Shown here piece after piece: positions 1 to 7,237 of a stretch of 18,441 nucleotides of DNA (positions are counted from its first letter, which is position 1; each line of letters starts with the position of its first letter). The notes under the pieces are model-generated. The model worked only from the letters and a program-made list of their open reading frames with translations. It did no database searches and had not been told where the DNA came from. A program made the translations under genes and the position numbers. The stretch covers positions 1 through 18,441 of the forward strand of contig JAISAN010000040.1 in NCBI GenBank assembly GCA_031266635.1, given 5' to 3'. Source of the DNA: Treponema sp. Its GTDB lineage: Bacteria > Spirochaetota > Spirochaetia > Treponematales > Breznakiellaceae.

Positions 1-2
1 CT

Positions 3-2540
3 TCCTACATCCTGACCACCATGGGGGAATACACCTCGCTGGATCAGATCCGCAATACGGTTATTTCCTACAAGGGCGGCGGCATGGGCGCTTCCGGCGC
101 GGAACTGCCCCGGCAGGTGTACCTTCGGGACCTGGCCGACGTGATTGACGGCTACCGGGACGAAACCAGCACGGTCTACGTGAACGGCCAGCCTTCGGTC
201 ATGATGATGGTCCAGAAACAGAGCGGGAAAAATTCGGTGCAGACCGCCAAAGCCCTCCGGGAACGGCTTGAACGGATCGCCCGGGAAATTCCCCAGGACG
301 TGAAGATCTCCGAGGTTTTTAACACCACCGACACGATAGAAAATTCCCTCAACGAGGTTACCTCCACCGCCGTTTCCGGGGCCCTGCTGGCGATACTGAT
401 CCTGTTCATCTTCCTCCGTTCAATCAAGCCGACCCTCATCATCGGGATCAGCATCCCCGTGTCGTTGATCGTTACGATCATGCTGATGTACTTCGCGGGC
501 CTTACCCTGAACCTGATGACCATGGCGGGCCTGGTGCTGGGAATAGGAATGCTGGTGGACAACTCCATCGTGATCCTGGAAAATATTTACCATTACCGCG
601 AAAAGGGCGCCAAACTGAACACCGCGGCGGTGCTGGGAACTTCGGAAATGCTCATCGCCATCACCGCCTCCACCCTGACCACGATCTGCGTATTCGCGCC
701 CCTGGTGATGTTCCAGGGCCTCCTGGAAATGGCGGGCGAGATGTTCGCGGGCCTTGCCTTTACGGTGGTCATCAGCCTTACCATTTCACTGGTGGTGGCA
801 ATCTTCCTGGTTCCCGTGCTATCAAGCCACTACTTCCCCCTGGTAACGCGGAAACAGAAACCGCTGACCGGGTTCTTCGCCCCCATAGACCGGGTCTTTC
901 AGAATTTTTTCACCTGGCTGGACGACGCCTACCGCAAGGCGGTGGACCGGGTGCTGCGGCACAAGATAATGGTTATCGGGGCGCTTCTCGTGCTTCTGAT
1001 CGGAAGCATTGTGATGATCCCCCGGATAGGCTGGGTCTTTATGCCCGAGCAGGAGGCCGATTCGGTAACTATCAACGCCACCCTGCCTATGGGAACCCCG
1101 CTGCCGGAAACCGAGGCGGTGCTGCGCCAGCTTGAAGCCATCGTCCGGCGGGAAGTGCAGGGCTACGAACGGATCATGGTCAACTCCGGGGGCGGCGGGA
1201 TGCTGCAGTCCGGTTCCAGTAACGCGGGATCGGTCAGAATCAACCTGGTCAAATTCGAAGACCGGATCGACAGCGCCGATGACATCAAAGCAAAAATGCG
1301 GGCCCACTTTAACGAATTCCCCGGCGTCTCTTTCTCCTTCAGCGGCGGCAGTTTTGGGGGCATGGGGAGCGGCTCTCCGGTGGACATCATCCTCAGAACC
1401 GATGATCTGGAAAAGGGGAAGGCCACGGCAGAACGGATCGCCGCCCTCCTTACGGAGCGGATACCCGAAGTCCGGGAACCCCAGGTGGATCTGAAAGACG
1501 GCCTCCCCCAGATTGAAATAGAACTGGACCGGGACCGGCTCTACGCCCTGGGGCTGAACACCTATACCGTGGGGAACGAGATCAAGGCCGCGGTGGACGG
1601 CATTACCGCCACCCGGTACAAGATAGACGGGACCAACTACGATGTGGTGCTGATCCTGGCCGAGGCGGACCGGAGTACCCGGCCGGCGCTGGATCATATC
1701 TTTGTGAACAGCCAAACCGCCGGACGGGTTCCCCTTTCCAGTTTTGCGTCCTATAAAGAAGGGACCGGCCCCATGACCATCAACCGGGAAAACCAGAGCC
1801 GGGTGATCCACGTTACCGCCGGGGCGGTTCCCGGCGCCAAACTCAACCAGCTTGAAGACAAGGTCCGGGCCTTAATCACTTCGGAAATCCCCGCGGAGGA
1901 TGATCTGATCATCGAATTCGCCGGGGACAACGCGGAGATGATGAAGATGATGAGCCGGTTTGCCCTGATCCTTATTGTGGCGGCGTTCCTCGTATTCGGG
2001 GTTATGGCGAGCCTCTTTGAGTCCTTCCGGGACCCCTTCATCATCATCTTTACCATTCCCCTTTCGGTAATCGGCATTGTGGCGATTTACCTCATGACCG
2101 GAGACACCTTTAACATCCTTACCGCGGTGGGGCTCCTGGTGCTGGTGGGGGTTATCGTCAACAACGGTATCGTCCTGGTGGACTACACCAACCTGCTTCG
2201 CAAGCGGGGGCTTTCCCTCCACGACGCCTGTGTGGAAGCGGCGGGAAACCGGCTCAGGCCCATCCTTATGACCACCCTGACCACGATCCTGGGCCTGGTG
2301 CCTATGGCCTTTTTCCCCGGCGAGGGTTCGGAGATGGTAGCTCCCATCGGCAAAACCGTTCTGGGCGGTCTTTCCTTCGGCACCCTGATGACCCTGTTCC
2401 TTATGCCCGCGGTGTACGCGATTATGAATAAACGTTCCGAAGAACGGGACGCCAAAGCCGAAGCCCGGCGGGAACGGATCGCGGCGGGAATTTCCGCCCG
2501 AAGGGACCGGCAGGCCCGGCTCCGCCAGGAGGCCAAATAA
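3..2540 (+). CDS. RND efflux transporter, inner-membrane pump subunit (5'-truncated by window)
   Basis: Proton-driven pump of the AcrB/HAE1 type, which normally works with a periplasmic adaptor and an outer-membrane channel. The frame is open from the first complete codon at nt 3, so the gene begins upstream. About 845 residues are visible. The TM4 motif GMLVDNSIVILEN, with its Asp at about visible residue 186, aligns with AcrB Asp407, so roughly 220 N-terminal residues are missing from a ~1060-residue protein. Hydrophobic clusters at about residues 123-275 and 645-800, separated by a soluble porter/docking region, give the usual two-half architecture. In the second half, GVIVNNGIVLVDY has Asn where AcrB has Lys940; I believe this is common in other HAE branches. 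The C-terminus is an Arg/Glu/Ala-rich cytoplasmic tail. The stop codon overlaps the next ATG (TAATG), so the two genes are probably translationally coupled. The substrate cannot be told from the sequence. Confidence 0.95.
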   Translation, partial: SYILTTMGEYTSLDQIRNTVISYKGGGMGASGAELPRQVYLRDLADVIDGYRDETSTVYVNGQPSVMMMVQKQSGKNSVQTAKALRERLERIAREIPQDVKISEVFNTTDTIENSLNEVTSTAVSGALLAILILFIFLRSIKPTLIIGISIPVSLIVTIMLMYFAGLTLNLMTMAGLVLGIGMLVDNSIVILENIYHYREKGAKLNTAAVLGTSEMLIAITASTLTTICVFAPLVMFQGLLEMAGEMFAGLAFTVVISLTISLVVAIFLVPVLSSHYFPLVTRKQKPLTGFFAPIDRVFQNFFTWLDDAYRKAVDRVLRHKIMVIGALLVLLIGSIVMIPRIGWVFMPEQEADSVTINATLPMGTPLPETEAVLRQLEAIVRREVQGYERIMVNSGGGGMLQSGSSNAGSVRINLVKFEDRIDSADDIKAKMRAHFNEFPGVSFSFSGGSFGGMGSGSPVDIILRTDDLEKGKATAERIAALLTERIPEVREPQVDLKDGLPQIEIELDRDRLYALGLNTYTVGNEIKAAVDGITATRYKIDGTNYDVVLILAEADRSTRPALDHIFVNSQTAGRVPLSSFASYKEGTGPMTINRENQSRVIHVTAGAVPGAKLNQLEDKVRALITSEIPAEDDLIIEFAGDNAEMMKMMSRFALILIVAAFLVFGVMASLFESFRDPFIIIFTIPLSVIGIVAIYLMTGDTFNILTAVGLLVLVGVIVNNGIVLVDYTNLLRKRGLSLHDACVEAAGNRLRPILMTTLTTILGLVPMAFFPGEGSEMVAPIGKTVLGGLSFGTLMTLFLMPAVYAIMNKRSEERDAKAEARRERIAAGISARRDRQARLRQEAK

Positions 2541-2860
2541 TGATCCGCATTGAAATTGTCGCCAACCACTCGGTGGAAGAAAACATTCTGGAAGCCCTGG
2601 CCAAAGAAAACGCGGGGAAATATTACACCAAATACCCCAGCGTGTTTGGAGTCGGTTCCGCGGGCCCCCGGATGGGGGACGCCATCTGGCCGGAGGAAAA
2701 TTTCGCCCTGGTTATCTGGTGCGAAGATGAGGAGGCCCGGGCCATAAGCCGGGCGGTGGACGCCGTGAAGAAGCGGTTCCCCAATGAGGGGGTGAAAATA
2801 TTCGGCCTTCCAGAAACGCTGCCGGAACAGGAAGGATCGGCCCGGCCCCCGGAGGCATAA
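2540..2860 (+). CDS. Small PII-like (ferredoxin-fold) protein coupled to RND pump
   Basis: A 106-residue soluble protein. The start ATG shares one base with the stop codon of the RND gene, and AGGAGG at 2527-2532 lies 7 nt before it, which fixes the start. The core pattern KYYTKYPSVFGVGSAGPRMG (about residues 27-46), followed by AIWPEEN, resembles the short PII-like proteins found next to RND/CzcA-type pumps. In those, a Y-T-K segment leads into the region equivalent to the PII T-loop. I infer a ferredoxin-like beta-alpha-beta fold and a sensing or regulatory role on the pump. No uridylylation Tyr in a full-length T-loop can be claimed. The last ~15 residues are Pro/Glu-rich and probably disordered. 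The family call is from memory of the pattern, not a search. Confidence 0.72.
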   Translation: MIRIEIVANHSVEENILEALAKENAGKYYTKYPSVFGVGSAGPRMGDAIWPEENFALVIWCEDEEARAISRAVDAVKKRFPNEGVKIFGLPETLPEQEGSARPPEA

Positions 2861-2865
2861 GAAAA

Positions 2866-2903
2866 AATGAAAGTCCCCGCCCTTTGGAGCGGGGACTTTC
2901 ATT
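2866..2903. terminator. Hairpin terminator between convergent genes
   Basis: Perfect 15-bp inverted repeat: AATGAAAGTCCCCGC at 2866-2880 and its complement at 2889-2903, with an 8-nt loop. An A-run at 2862-2867, overlapping the foot of the stem, becomes a U-tract on the - strand, so it is an intrinsic terminator for the - strand glucosaminidase gene ending at 2920. On the + strand the hairpin lies 5 nt past the small PII-like gene but lacks a following T-run, so termination in that direction would be weaker. Confidence 0.85.
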
Positions 2904-2919
2904 CAGGGGGCTCATACCC

Positions 2920-3684
2920 TCAATACGAATTAAAGACCGACAGATACAGCCGTTCCAGAATATCCTTGAGTTTTTCCCCGTAGGCCCGGTCCGCCGCCCA
3001 GGTTCCGGCAAGTCCCTGGATCGCCGGGGAAGAGCCGTAGCGAACCCAGCGGTAGCGGGGATCTACCAGTTCCTGGTCGAGGGGGGTTTCGGTGGCATAG
3101 GCTTTCAGATGCTGAATATGGGCCCGGACTCCAATCCGGGGATCGGGAAATACCTCGCCGGGATGTCCGGGGCCGGTGGAGCCAAGGCCGCAAAAGTTGT
3201 TCATGTCCGGGGTTACCAGGCCGCCGTACCGGAGAAATCCCGTTTCCAGGCACATCTGGGCAAAGGCCACATCATGATTTACCCCTTCGGCGGCGGCTTC
3301 CGTCACATAATAATCCGCAAGCCTGTCCGTAAAGATCGTATCCGCCTCCGGGTTGCTGTTTCCGAGAAAACGGGCCAGTTGTTGCGGGGAAACCTTCCCT
3401 GTTCCCATAATATACTCAGGCGCGGACGGAACCGGCGGCCGCTCGGGAATATTTTCCTGCTTTTCCCTTTCAGGAGGCCCGCCGGCGCAGGAAAAAAAAT
3501 ACGCCGCGATAAAGAAAAACAGGGGAATTAACAACCCCGCCGCAAATTTCGGGCCCTTGGTCCGGCGGGGTATGAGACCCCCGCCACAACTAAAAAGCAG
3601 CTTATGGGGTGAGCTTTTTTTGCCGGACCAGGGGGCCGCGTTAACCGGGTTTTGGAAAAGGTGTCTTTTAAAAAAGGGATTCAT
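2920..3684 (-). CDS. Glucosaminidase-domain lipoprotein (peptidoglycan hydrolase)
   Basis: A 254-residue protein likely to cleave N-acetylglucosaminyl linkages in peptidoglycan. Residues ~113-250 match the glucosaminidase family (FlgJ C-terminal/Bax/autolysin type): AFAQMCLETGFLRYGG at 140-155 with the probable catalytic Glu147, then MNNFCGLGSTG at 161-171. A hydrophobic stretch at 49-65 ends in FFSC (Cys66), which fits a relaxed spirochaetal lipobox, so the enzyme is probably anchored in the outer leaflet of a membrane facing the periplasm. A Pro/Glu-rich linker at ~69-90 follows. The 48-residue stretch before the hydrophobic segment is unusually long for a lipoprotein signal. No internal ATG or GTG offers a better start and there is no visible SD before 3684, so the N-terminus is uncertain. 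It is divergent from the lipoprotein gene at 3773 and convergent with the RND operon. Confidence 0.85.
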   Translation of the reverse strand: MNPFFKRHLFQNPVNAAPWSGKKSSPHKLLFSCGGGLIPRRTKGPKFAAGLLIPLFFFIAAYFFSCAGGPPEREKQENIPERPPVPSAPEYIMGTGKVSPQQLARFLGNSNPEADTIFTDRLADYYVTEAAAEGVNHDVAFAQMCLETGFLRYGGLVTPDMNNFCGLGSTGPGHPGEVFPDPRIGVRAHIQHLKAYATETPLDQELVDPRYRWVRYGSSPAIQGLAGTWAADRAYGEKLKDILERLYLSVFNSY

Positions 3685-3688
3685 TTTT

Positions 3689-3694
3689 TTTATA
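3689..3694 (-). promoter_or_regulatory. Possible -10 hexamer abutting the glucosaminidase start
   Basis: On the - strand TATAAA lies only 4 nt before the ATG at 3684, with A-rich sequence between and no SD. If it is a real -10 box the transcript would start at or very near the start codon. No convincing -35 was seen. The A/T-rich run could mimic a -10 by chance. Confidence 0.25.
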
Positions 3695-3710
3695 TCGGTG
3701 AGGCGGTTCC

Positions 3711-3724
3711 AAAACTTCAGTTTT
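3711..3724. promoter_or_regulatory. Palindrome in divergent promoter region (operator candidate)
   Basis: AAAACT-TC-AGTTTT is a perfect 6-2-6 palindrome in the 88-bp gap between the divergent genes starting at 3684 and 3773. It is flanked by a direct repeat GGTTCC at 3705-3710 and 3729-3734. Its position would let a dimeric regulator act on both genes. No known consensus was recognised. Confidence 0.35.
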
Positions 3725-3760
3725 TGGAGGTTCCCTTAAAGCAAAACCGCAAACTGCCGC

Positions 3761-3766
3761 TATATA
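3761..3766 (+). promoter_or_regulatory. -10-like hexamer 6 nt before lipoprotein start (leaderless candidate)
   Basis: TATATA at 3761-3766 (also readable as 3763-3768) is followed by exactly 6 nt and then the ATG at 3773. There is no GGAG-type SD in the gap. The nearest -35-like element, TTAAAG at 3736-3741, is poor and sits 19 nt upstream. The arrangement fits a transcript that starts at the ATG. Confidence 0.35.
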
Positions 3767-3772
3767 TATGGT

Positions 3773-4552
3773 ATGAAATATCTATGCGTATTGGCGGGCT
3801 TGCTTTTATCCGGCTGCCGCCTGGTGGATTCTGTTTATTCCCTGGAATTGCCGGACTTGCCCGCTTCCTGGGAGGACCTGCTGGGGCCTCCCCAATGGCG
3901 TGTTGAATGGATCAGTCCCGGCGGCAAAAAAGAAAGTCTGACAACGGTGAAGGGCCTTGAAATCAGTATGCCCCATACCTGGGCCAGCCCTGTTTCCGCC
4001 GGGCCTTTCTGGCCGGACGCGGGGATACGGCCCGGCCTGTTTTATCCCGCCGGGGCGATTTTCCCCTTTGACCTTAGCGGGAATACCCTGGCGCTTAGCT
4101 GGCGGGGCGGGGTGGACGCCGTTTTGTATTGGGAACTGGCCGCCGCCTGCGCGGCCCAGGCCGCGGATACGGATGAGGCAAGTATCCGAAGCGCCCTTCT
4201 CCGGCAGCCCCGGAATTTTGACTGGCCCCGGTTTCGGGAACTGTTGGACGATCCGTCCATCCCCGAAGAAGTCCGCCTCGATCCCTGGACGGTGGACTGG
4301 AAAACCACGGCGGCCCGGATCGTTTTGTCGGGATTTGACAAACGGCGTATTGTTCCCGAAGCGTGGGAAGAGACGCCCATCCCCGTCCCCGCCGGTTCAT
4401 GGATTGGACTTTCCCCTTTTGCCCCGCCCCTGGTATTTGACGGGGATGAAACTCCGGTATTTCCCATCGGGTCAAAAACCGGTTCCTGGTTCTCCCCCGC
4501 GGGCGTACTCCGCTGTAATACGGAAACCTGGATTTTCATTAGTAAACAGTAA
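3773..4552 (+). CDS. Hypothetical lipoprotein
   Basis: A 259-residue protein of unrecognised family. The first 15 residues form a short lipoprotein signal, MKYLCVLAGLLLSGC, with a textbook LLSGC lipobox, which supports this start although no SD precedes it. The mature part is rich in Trp, Pro and Phe (for example SAGPFWPDAGIRPG near residues 75-88), with an acidic stretch around 130-165 and no membrane segment. It looks like a mainly beta periplasmic or surface domain, but I do not assign a function. It is followed after 64 nt by a second lipoprotein gene on the same strand. Both mature domains share the same Pro/Trp/Gly-rich character, so they may act together. Confidence 0.8.
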   Translation: MKYLCVLAGLLLSGCRLVDSVYSLELPDLPASWEDLLGPPQWRVEWISPGGKKESLTTVKGLEISMPHTWASPVSAGPFWPDAGIRPGLFYPAGAIFPFDLSGNTLALSWRGGVDAVLYWELAAACAAQAADTDEASIRSALLRQPRNFDWPRFRELLDDPSIPEEVRLDPWTVDWKTTAARIVLSGFDKRRIVPEAWEETPIPVPAGSWIGLSPFAPPLVFDGDETPVFPIGSKTGSWFSPAGVLRCNTETWIFISKQ

Positions 4553-4604
4553 ACGCATAAAGACGGATGCCGGATGACGCCTCCCCATGCCGGGGGTTTT
4601 ACTG

Positions 4605-4610
4605 TAGGAT
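4605..4610 (+). promoter_or_regulatory. -10-like hexamer 6 nt before second lipoprotein start
   Basis: TAGGAT at 4605-4610 (TAnnnT pattern) is followed by exactly 6 nt, ACCGGT, and then the ATG at 4617, with no SD. This is the same geometry as before the genes at 3773 and 7094. A GC-rich short stem plus TTTT at about 4583-4600 just upstream may be a weak terminator of the preceding gene, which would make an own promoter more plausible. Confidence 0.3.
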
Positions 4611-4616
4611 ACCGGT

Positions 4617-5783
4617 ATGAGACTTTATCTGGGTTTGCCGCTCCTGTTTTGTTTGCTGGGTTCCTGCGTCCGCCGGCCGGAACCGGTTGACGGAAATGCC
4701 GCCGGGGCTGCCGCCGTGATGCCGCTGGCGGTGCTTCAGGCCGGTGAAAACCCTCTCTGGTTTGAACTTGCCGAAGACGGGCCCCGGCAGATCGGGTTTC
4801 CTGACGAGGCGGAACTTTCCCCCTTTACACCCTGGCCCCTGGCCCGGCATATCCGTTTTATTCTGCCCCGGGAAAACGAGCTGGTCATAGGGGTAAACCG
4901 GGACGGTTTTCTGCGCTGCGCTCCCTGGGCTCTTGCCGGTCCGGTTTCTGAAGAGCGCCGGGGCATCGCCCTGTACCGTACCGGGGAAAGCGCCTATTGG
5001 GGGCAATATACTCTGGCCGCCATTTTTCCCCATCAGGGGCAGGCCGCGGCCCTTCTCTACCGGGATGATTTTTTTGCTCAACCCGTTTCCCCCCTTCCCG
5101 CGCCCAGGGTTTTTGTTCTGAGCCCGGATTCCCCGGAACTTCAGGCCCCGGCGATTCCCGCCTTTGAGGAATTCCCCCCGGCGGAAGGCTGGGATCTGGA
5201 CGCCCTGCATTTTACCCCCGGCGGGTACTGGTATTACCGGGCGGTTCGGAAAAACACGGAACGGCCGGAAATTGCGTATAGGAGAACAGAGGATTTGGAC
5301 CGCAAAGGCGAGGCCGTTTCCCTGTCAGGTTTTCAGAATTCCGCCCTGCCGGAGCCTTTTACCGCCGCGCCGCCCCTGCTCCGCGCCGCGCTGGAGGCTT
5401 CCCTGGAGCCCGGGAGTTCCGCGGCGGTGGTTTCCCCGGCCTTTCCCGGCCCCCGGTGGTTTTTCGGCGGCGGAACCGCGGAAAAGGCCGGCCCTGAGAT
5501 CGCTGGGTTTTACCGGGAGCCGGGGCCGGACTGTCCCGGCGTCGCCCTGGCGGTTCTTCCCGACGGCCGGGGGATTTTTTGCGCCGAGGGCGGCCCTGCC
5601 GGAGAAGCCGCCGCCGATACCGCCGTATCGCCCAGGCCGCTGTCCCTGCCGGCCCTGCCGCCGGGTTTTGTTTACACCGCCGCCGCCCTGTGCGGAAACA
5701 CCTTGATCGCCGCCTGGGAAGAACAGGAAGAATACCGCATAGGGGCCGCGGGTTTTATGGCCGTCATTTTTTCATATGAGTAG
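4617..5783 (+). CDS. Hypothetical lipoprotein, second of a pair
   Basis: A 388-residue protein with the signal MRLYLGLPLLFCLLGSC and a clear lipobox at residues 14-17. The mature part has recurring short strand-like segments ending in a hydrophobic run followed by a charged turn (for example NELVIGVNRDGFLRCAPW, GIALYRTGESAYWG, AAALLYRDDFF, PGVALAVLPDGRGIFCAEG). These suggest a beta-propeller-like or WD/YVTN-like repeated beta fold. That is an inference from the pattern, and no family was recognised. Codon use is very GC-rich, like its neighbour. It lacks an SD and has a possible leaderless start. It ends 33 bp before a convergent glycosyltransferase gene. Without a search no function should be assigned. 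Confidence 0.8.
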   Translation: MRLYLGLPLLFCLLGSCVRRPEPVDGNAAGAAAVMPLAVLQAGENPLWFELAEDGPRQIGFPDEAELSPFTPWPLARHIRFILPRENELVIGVNRDGFLRCAPWALAGPVSEERRGIALYRTGESAYWGQYTLAAIFPHQGQAAALLYRDDFFAQPVSPLPAPRVFVLSPDSPELQAPAIPAFEEFPPAEGWDLDALHFTPGGYWYYRAVRKNTERPEIAYRRTEDLDRKGEAVSLSGFQNSALPEPFTAAPPLLRAALEASLEPGSSAAVVSPAFPGPRWFFGGGTAEKAGPEIAGFYREPGPDCPGVALAVLPDGRGIFCAEGGPAGEAAADTAVSPRPLSLPALPPGFVYTAAALCGNTLIAAWEEQEEYRIGAAGFMAVIFSYE

Positions 5784-5816
5784 GCACGTTCCCGGTATGC
5801 CCGGAAAAACAACACG

Positions 5817-7094
5817 CTACAGCTGCCCGAAATTCATCAGCACCTGGCGGAGCCGCTGTTCCAAAAGCGCAAAGGAAAAAAACTTGCGGCCCAGGGCGAA
5901 ATTCCGCTCCGCCATCATTTCCGCGCTGCCGGGGTTGTCGATCAGCGCCCGGACAGTATCTACCGTGTTGGCGGTAACATAGTTCTCCATAATCACCACA
6001 TCAAATTCCAGGGGTTCTATGTCCTGCTGAAAAATCGAATACCGGTTCACGAGGATCGGCTTTTTGAACCACAGGGCTTCCAGAAAAGCGTTGCCGAAAC
6101 CTTCGTAGCTTGACGGATAGGTTACAAAATCGGCGTTCAGGTAACAGTCCCAGAGGCTGTATCGTTTCCGGCCGTCTTCGGTTTTTCCCCGTTCCCCGCC
6201 GATAATATCGGACTGAACAATCACATCCACCCCCATGAGGCTTGCGTATTCCATGGTCCGGATATAATAATCGGAACCCTCATCCCGTTCCTGGTGGCTG
6301 ATAAGGAGTTTGGCTTTTTTGTCCTTGAGACGGCTTGCCAGCTCAATGGCGTGTTCAATTCCCTTTCGGGCCACAATACGGGTAGGCTGGAGCAGCAGGA
6401 CTTCATCCGGCTTTATCCCCAGGTCTTTCCGCATGGACCGGGCGTACCCGTCCATCTCCGGCGGGGTCGTATCAAAATCGAACACATTGGGTATTATGGT
6501 GGAAGAAATGCCGCAACGGTAGGAAAGCTGCTGCCGGGCTTCGGAATTAATCACCACATGATTAATCGAATGGAGCCGGGGCGGGAAGCACATGGACAGG
6601 TAGTCTTCGATACAGTTGACGGAAAAACGCTGCCGCTCCCAGGAAAAATCATGGTGATGGGCGATGACGGGAATCCCCGTTTCGGCGATGAGTTCCGTCA
6701 GGGCAAGTCCCAGGGGGATATGCATGGGGATGGTCAGGGCGTTTTCGGTTATTAAAAGGTCGATGTTGAAATTCTTGATAAACTCATAAAGCCGCCGTTT
6801 AAGCCGGAACCGGACCGCCTGAATCTCCCCGGTGAATTTTTCGTTCCGCACATTCTTGCCGAAACAGCGTTCCTGAATGTCGAGGATCAAGTCATTCCCG
6901 AAAAACGCTTCTTCCACTACCATAGATTTTTCCGGGCTCCAGTCCGACATGCCGGAAAAAAAGAAACAATCGTAGCCCATTCTTTCCAGAACCTGCCGCC
7001 ATTTGGCGGTTTCCAGGGACACCCCGTCGTTCCCCTGAAACCTGGTTGATACAAACCCAATCCGGTTAATCCGCGCCGTTCCTGTAAGGTACAT
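5817..7094 (-). CDS. GT-B fold glycosyltransferase, family 4 type
   Basis: A 425-residue cytoplasmic retaining glycosyltransferase. The N-terminal Rossmann half has NRIGFVSTRFQGNDGVSLET (10-29) with the acceptor-side Gly-rich loop, LLITENALTIP (113-123) and AHHHDFSWERQRF (145-157). The C-terminal half has LQPTRIVARKGIEHA (235-249, with the Arg and Lys expected to bind donor phosphates) and YEGFGNAFLEAL (330-341), which holds the E-x7-E signature (Glu331/Glu339). The whole pattern recalls GT4 enzymes annotated as making mannosylglucosylglycerate-type compatible solutes, but the acceptor and donor are unproven. A longer form from 7154 is possible; I prefer the ATG at 7094 because homologous-looking sequence starts there and a TATAAT lies 6 nt upstream. 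The gene stands alone between a terminator at 7182-7213 and a convergent lipoprotein gene. Confidence 0.88.
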   Translation of the reverse strand: MYLTGTARINRIGFVSTRFQGNDGVSLETAKWRQVLERMGYDCFFFSGMSDWSPEKSMVVEEAFFGNDLILDIQERCFGKNVRNEKFTGEIQAVRFRLKRRLYEFIKNFNIDLLITENALTIPMHIPLGLALTELIAETGIPVIAHHHDFSWERQRFSVNCIEDYLSMCFPPRLHSINHVVINSEARQQLSYRCGISSTIIPNVFDFDTTPPEMDGYARSMRKDLGIKPDEVLLLQPTRIVARKGIEHAIELASRLKDKKAKLLISHQERDEGSDYYIRTMEYASLMGVDVIVQSDIIGGERGKTEDGRKRYSLWDCYLNADFVTYPSSYEGFGNAFLEALWFKKPILVNRYSIFQQDIEPLEFDVVIMENYVTANTVDTVRALIDNPGSAEMMAERNFALGRKFFSFALLEQRLRQVLMNFGQL

Positions 7095-7100
7095 GAGTTT

Positions 7101-7129
7101 ATTATAAAACGTTTGAGGGAAATTGGCTA
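7101..7129 (-). promoter_or_regulatory. Sigma70-like promoter directly before glycosyltransferase ATG
   Basis: On the - strand TATAAT (7106-7101) is separated from the ATG at 7094 by 6 nt, AAACTC. A 4/6 match to -35, TAGCCA, lies 17 nt upstream at 7129-7124. There is no SD, so the predicted mRNA begins at or within a base or two of the start codon. This also argues against translation from the upstream ATG at 7154. Confidence 0.5.
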
Positions 7130-7181
7130 TAGTGCGTACATTTTCCCCCTGCATCCGCGGTTGCCCCTAGAACCAGCGTAC

Positions 7182-7213
7182 AAAAAAGGCTGTCCGGGGT
7201 CGCCGGACAGCCT
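7182..7213 (-). terminator. Rho-independent terminator of the porin-like gene
   Basis: An 11-bp perfect stem: AGGCTGTCCGG at 7187-7197 pairs with 7203-7213, with a 5-nt loop GGTCG. A run of six A at 7182-7187, starting at the foot of the stem, gives a U-tract on the - strand. It lies 24 nt past the porin-like stop codon and separates that gene from the glycosyltransferase gene downstream. Confidence 0.9.
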
Positions 7214-7237
7214 GGAAATGCCCTTTTTGGGTACTGT

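Noticed and set aside
822..1811. Long - strand open frame inside the RND gene
   Set aside because: Shadow of the RND coding frame; low-complexity composition, no recognisable domain.
2884..3531. + strand open frame opposite the glucosaminidase gene
   Set aside because: No SD or domain, Arg/Gly-rich. The - strand frame has the catalytic glucosaminidase motif and a matching terminator.
5786..5805. Possible bidirectional terminator between the convergent lipoprotein and glycosyltransferase genes
   Set aside because: TTCCCGG/CCCGGAA pairs only with a central mismatch and neither strand has a T-run after the stem.
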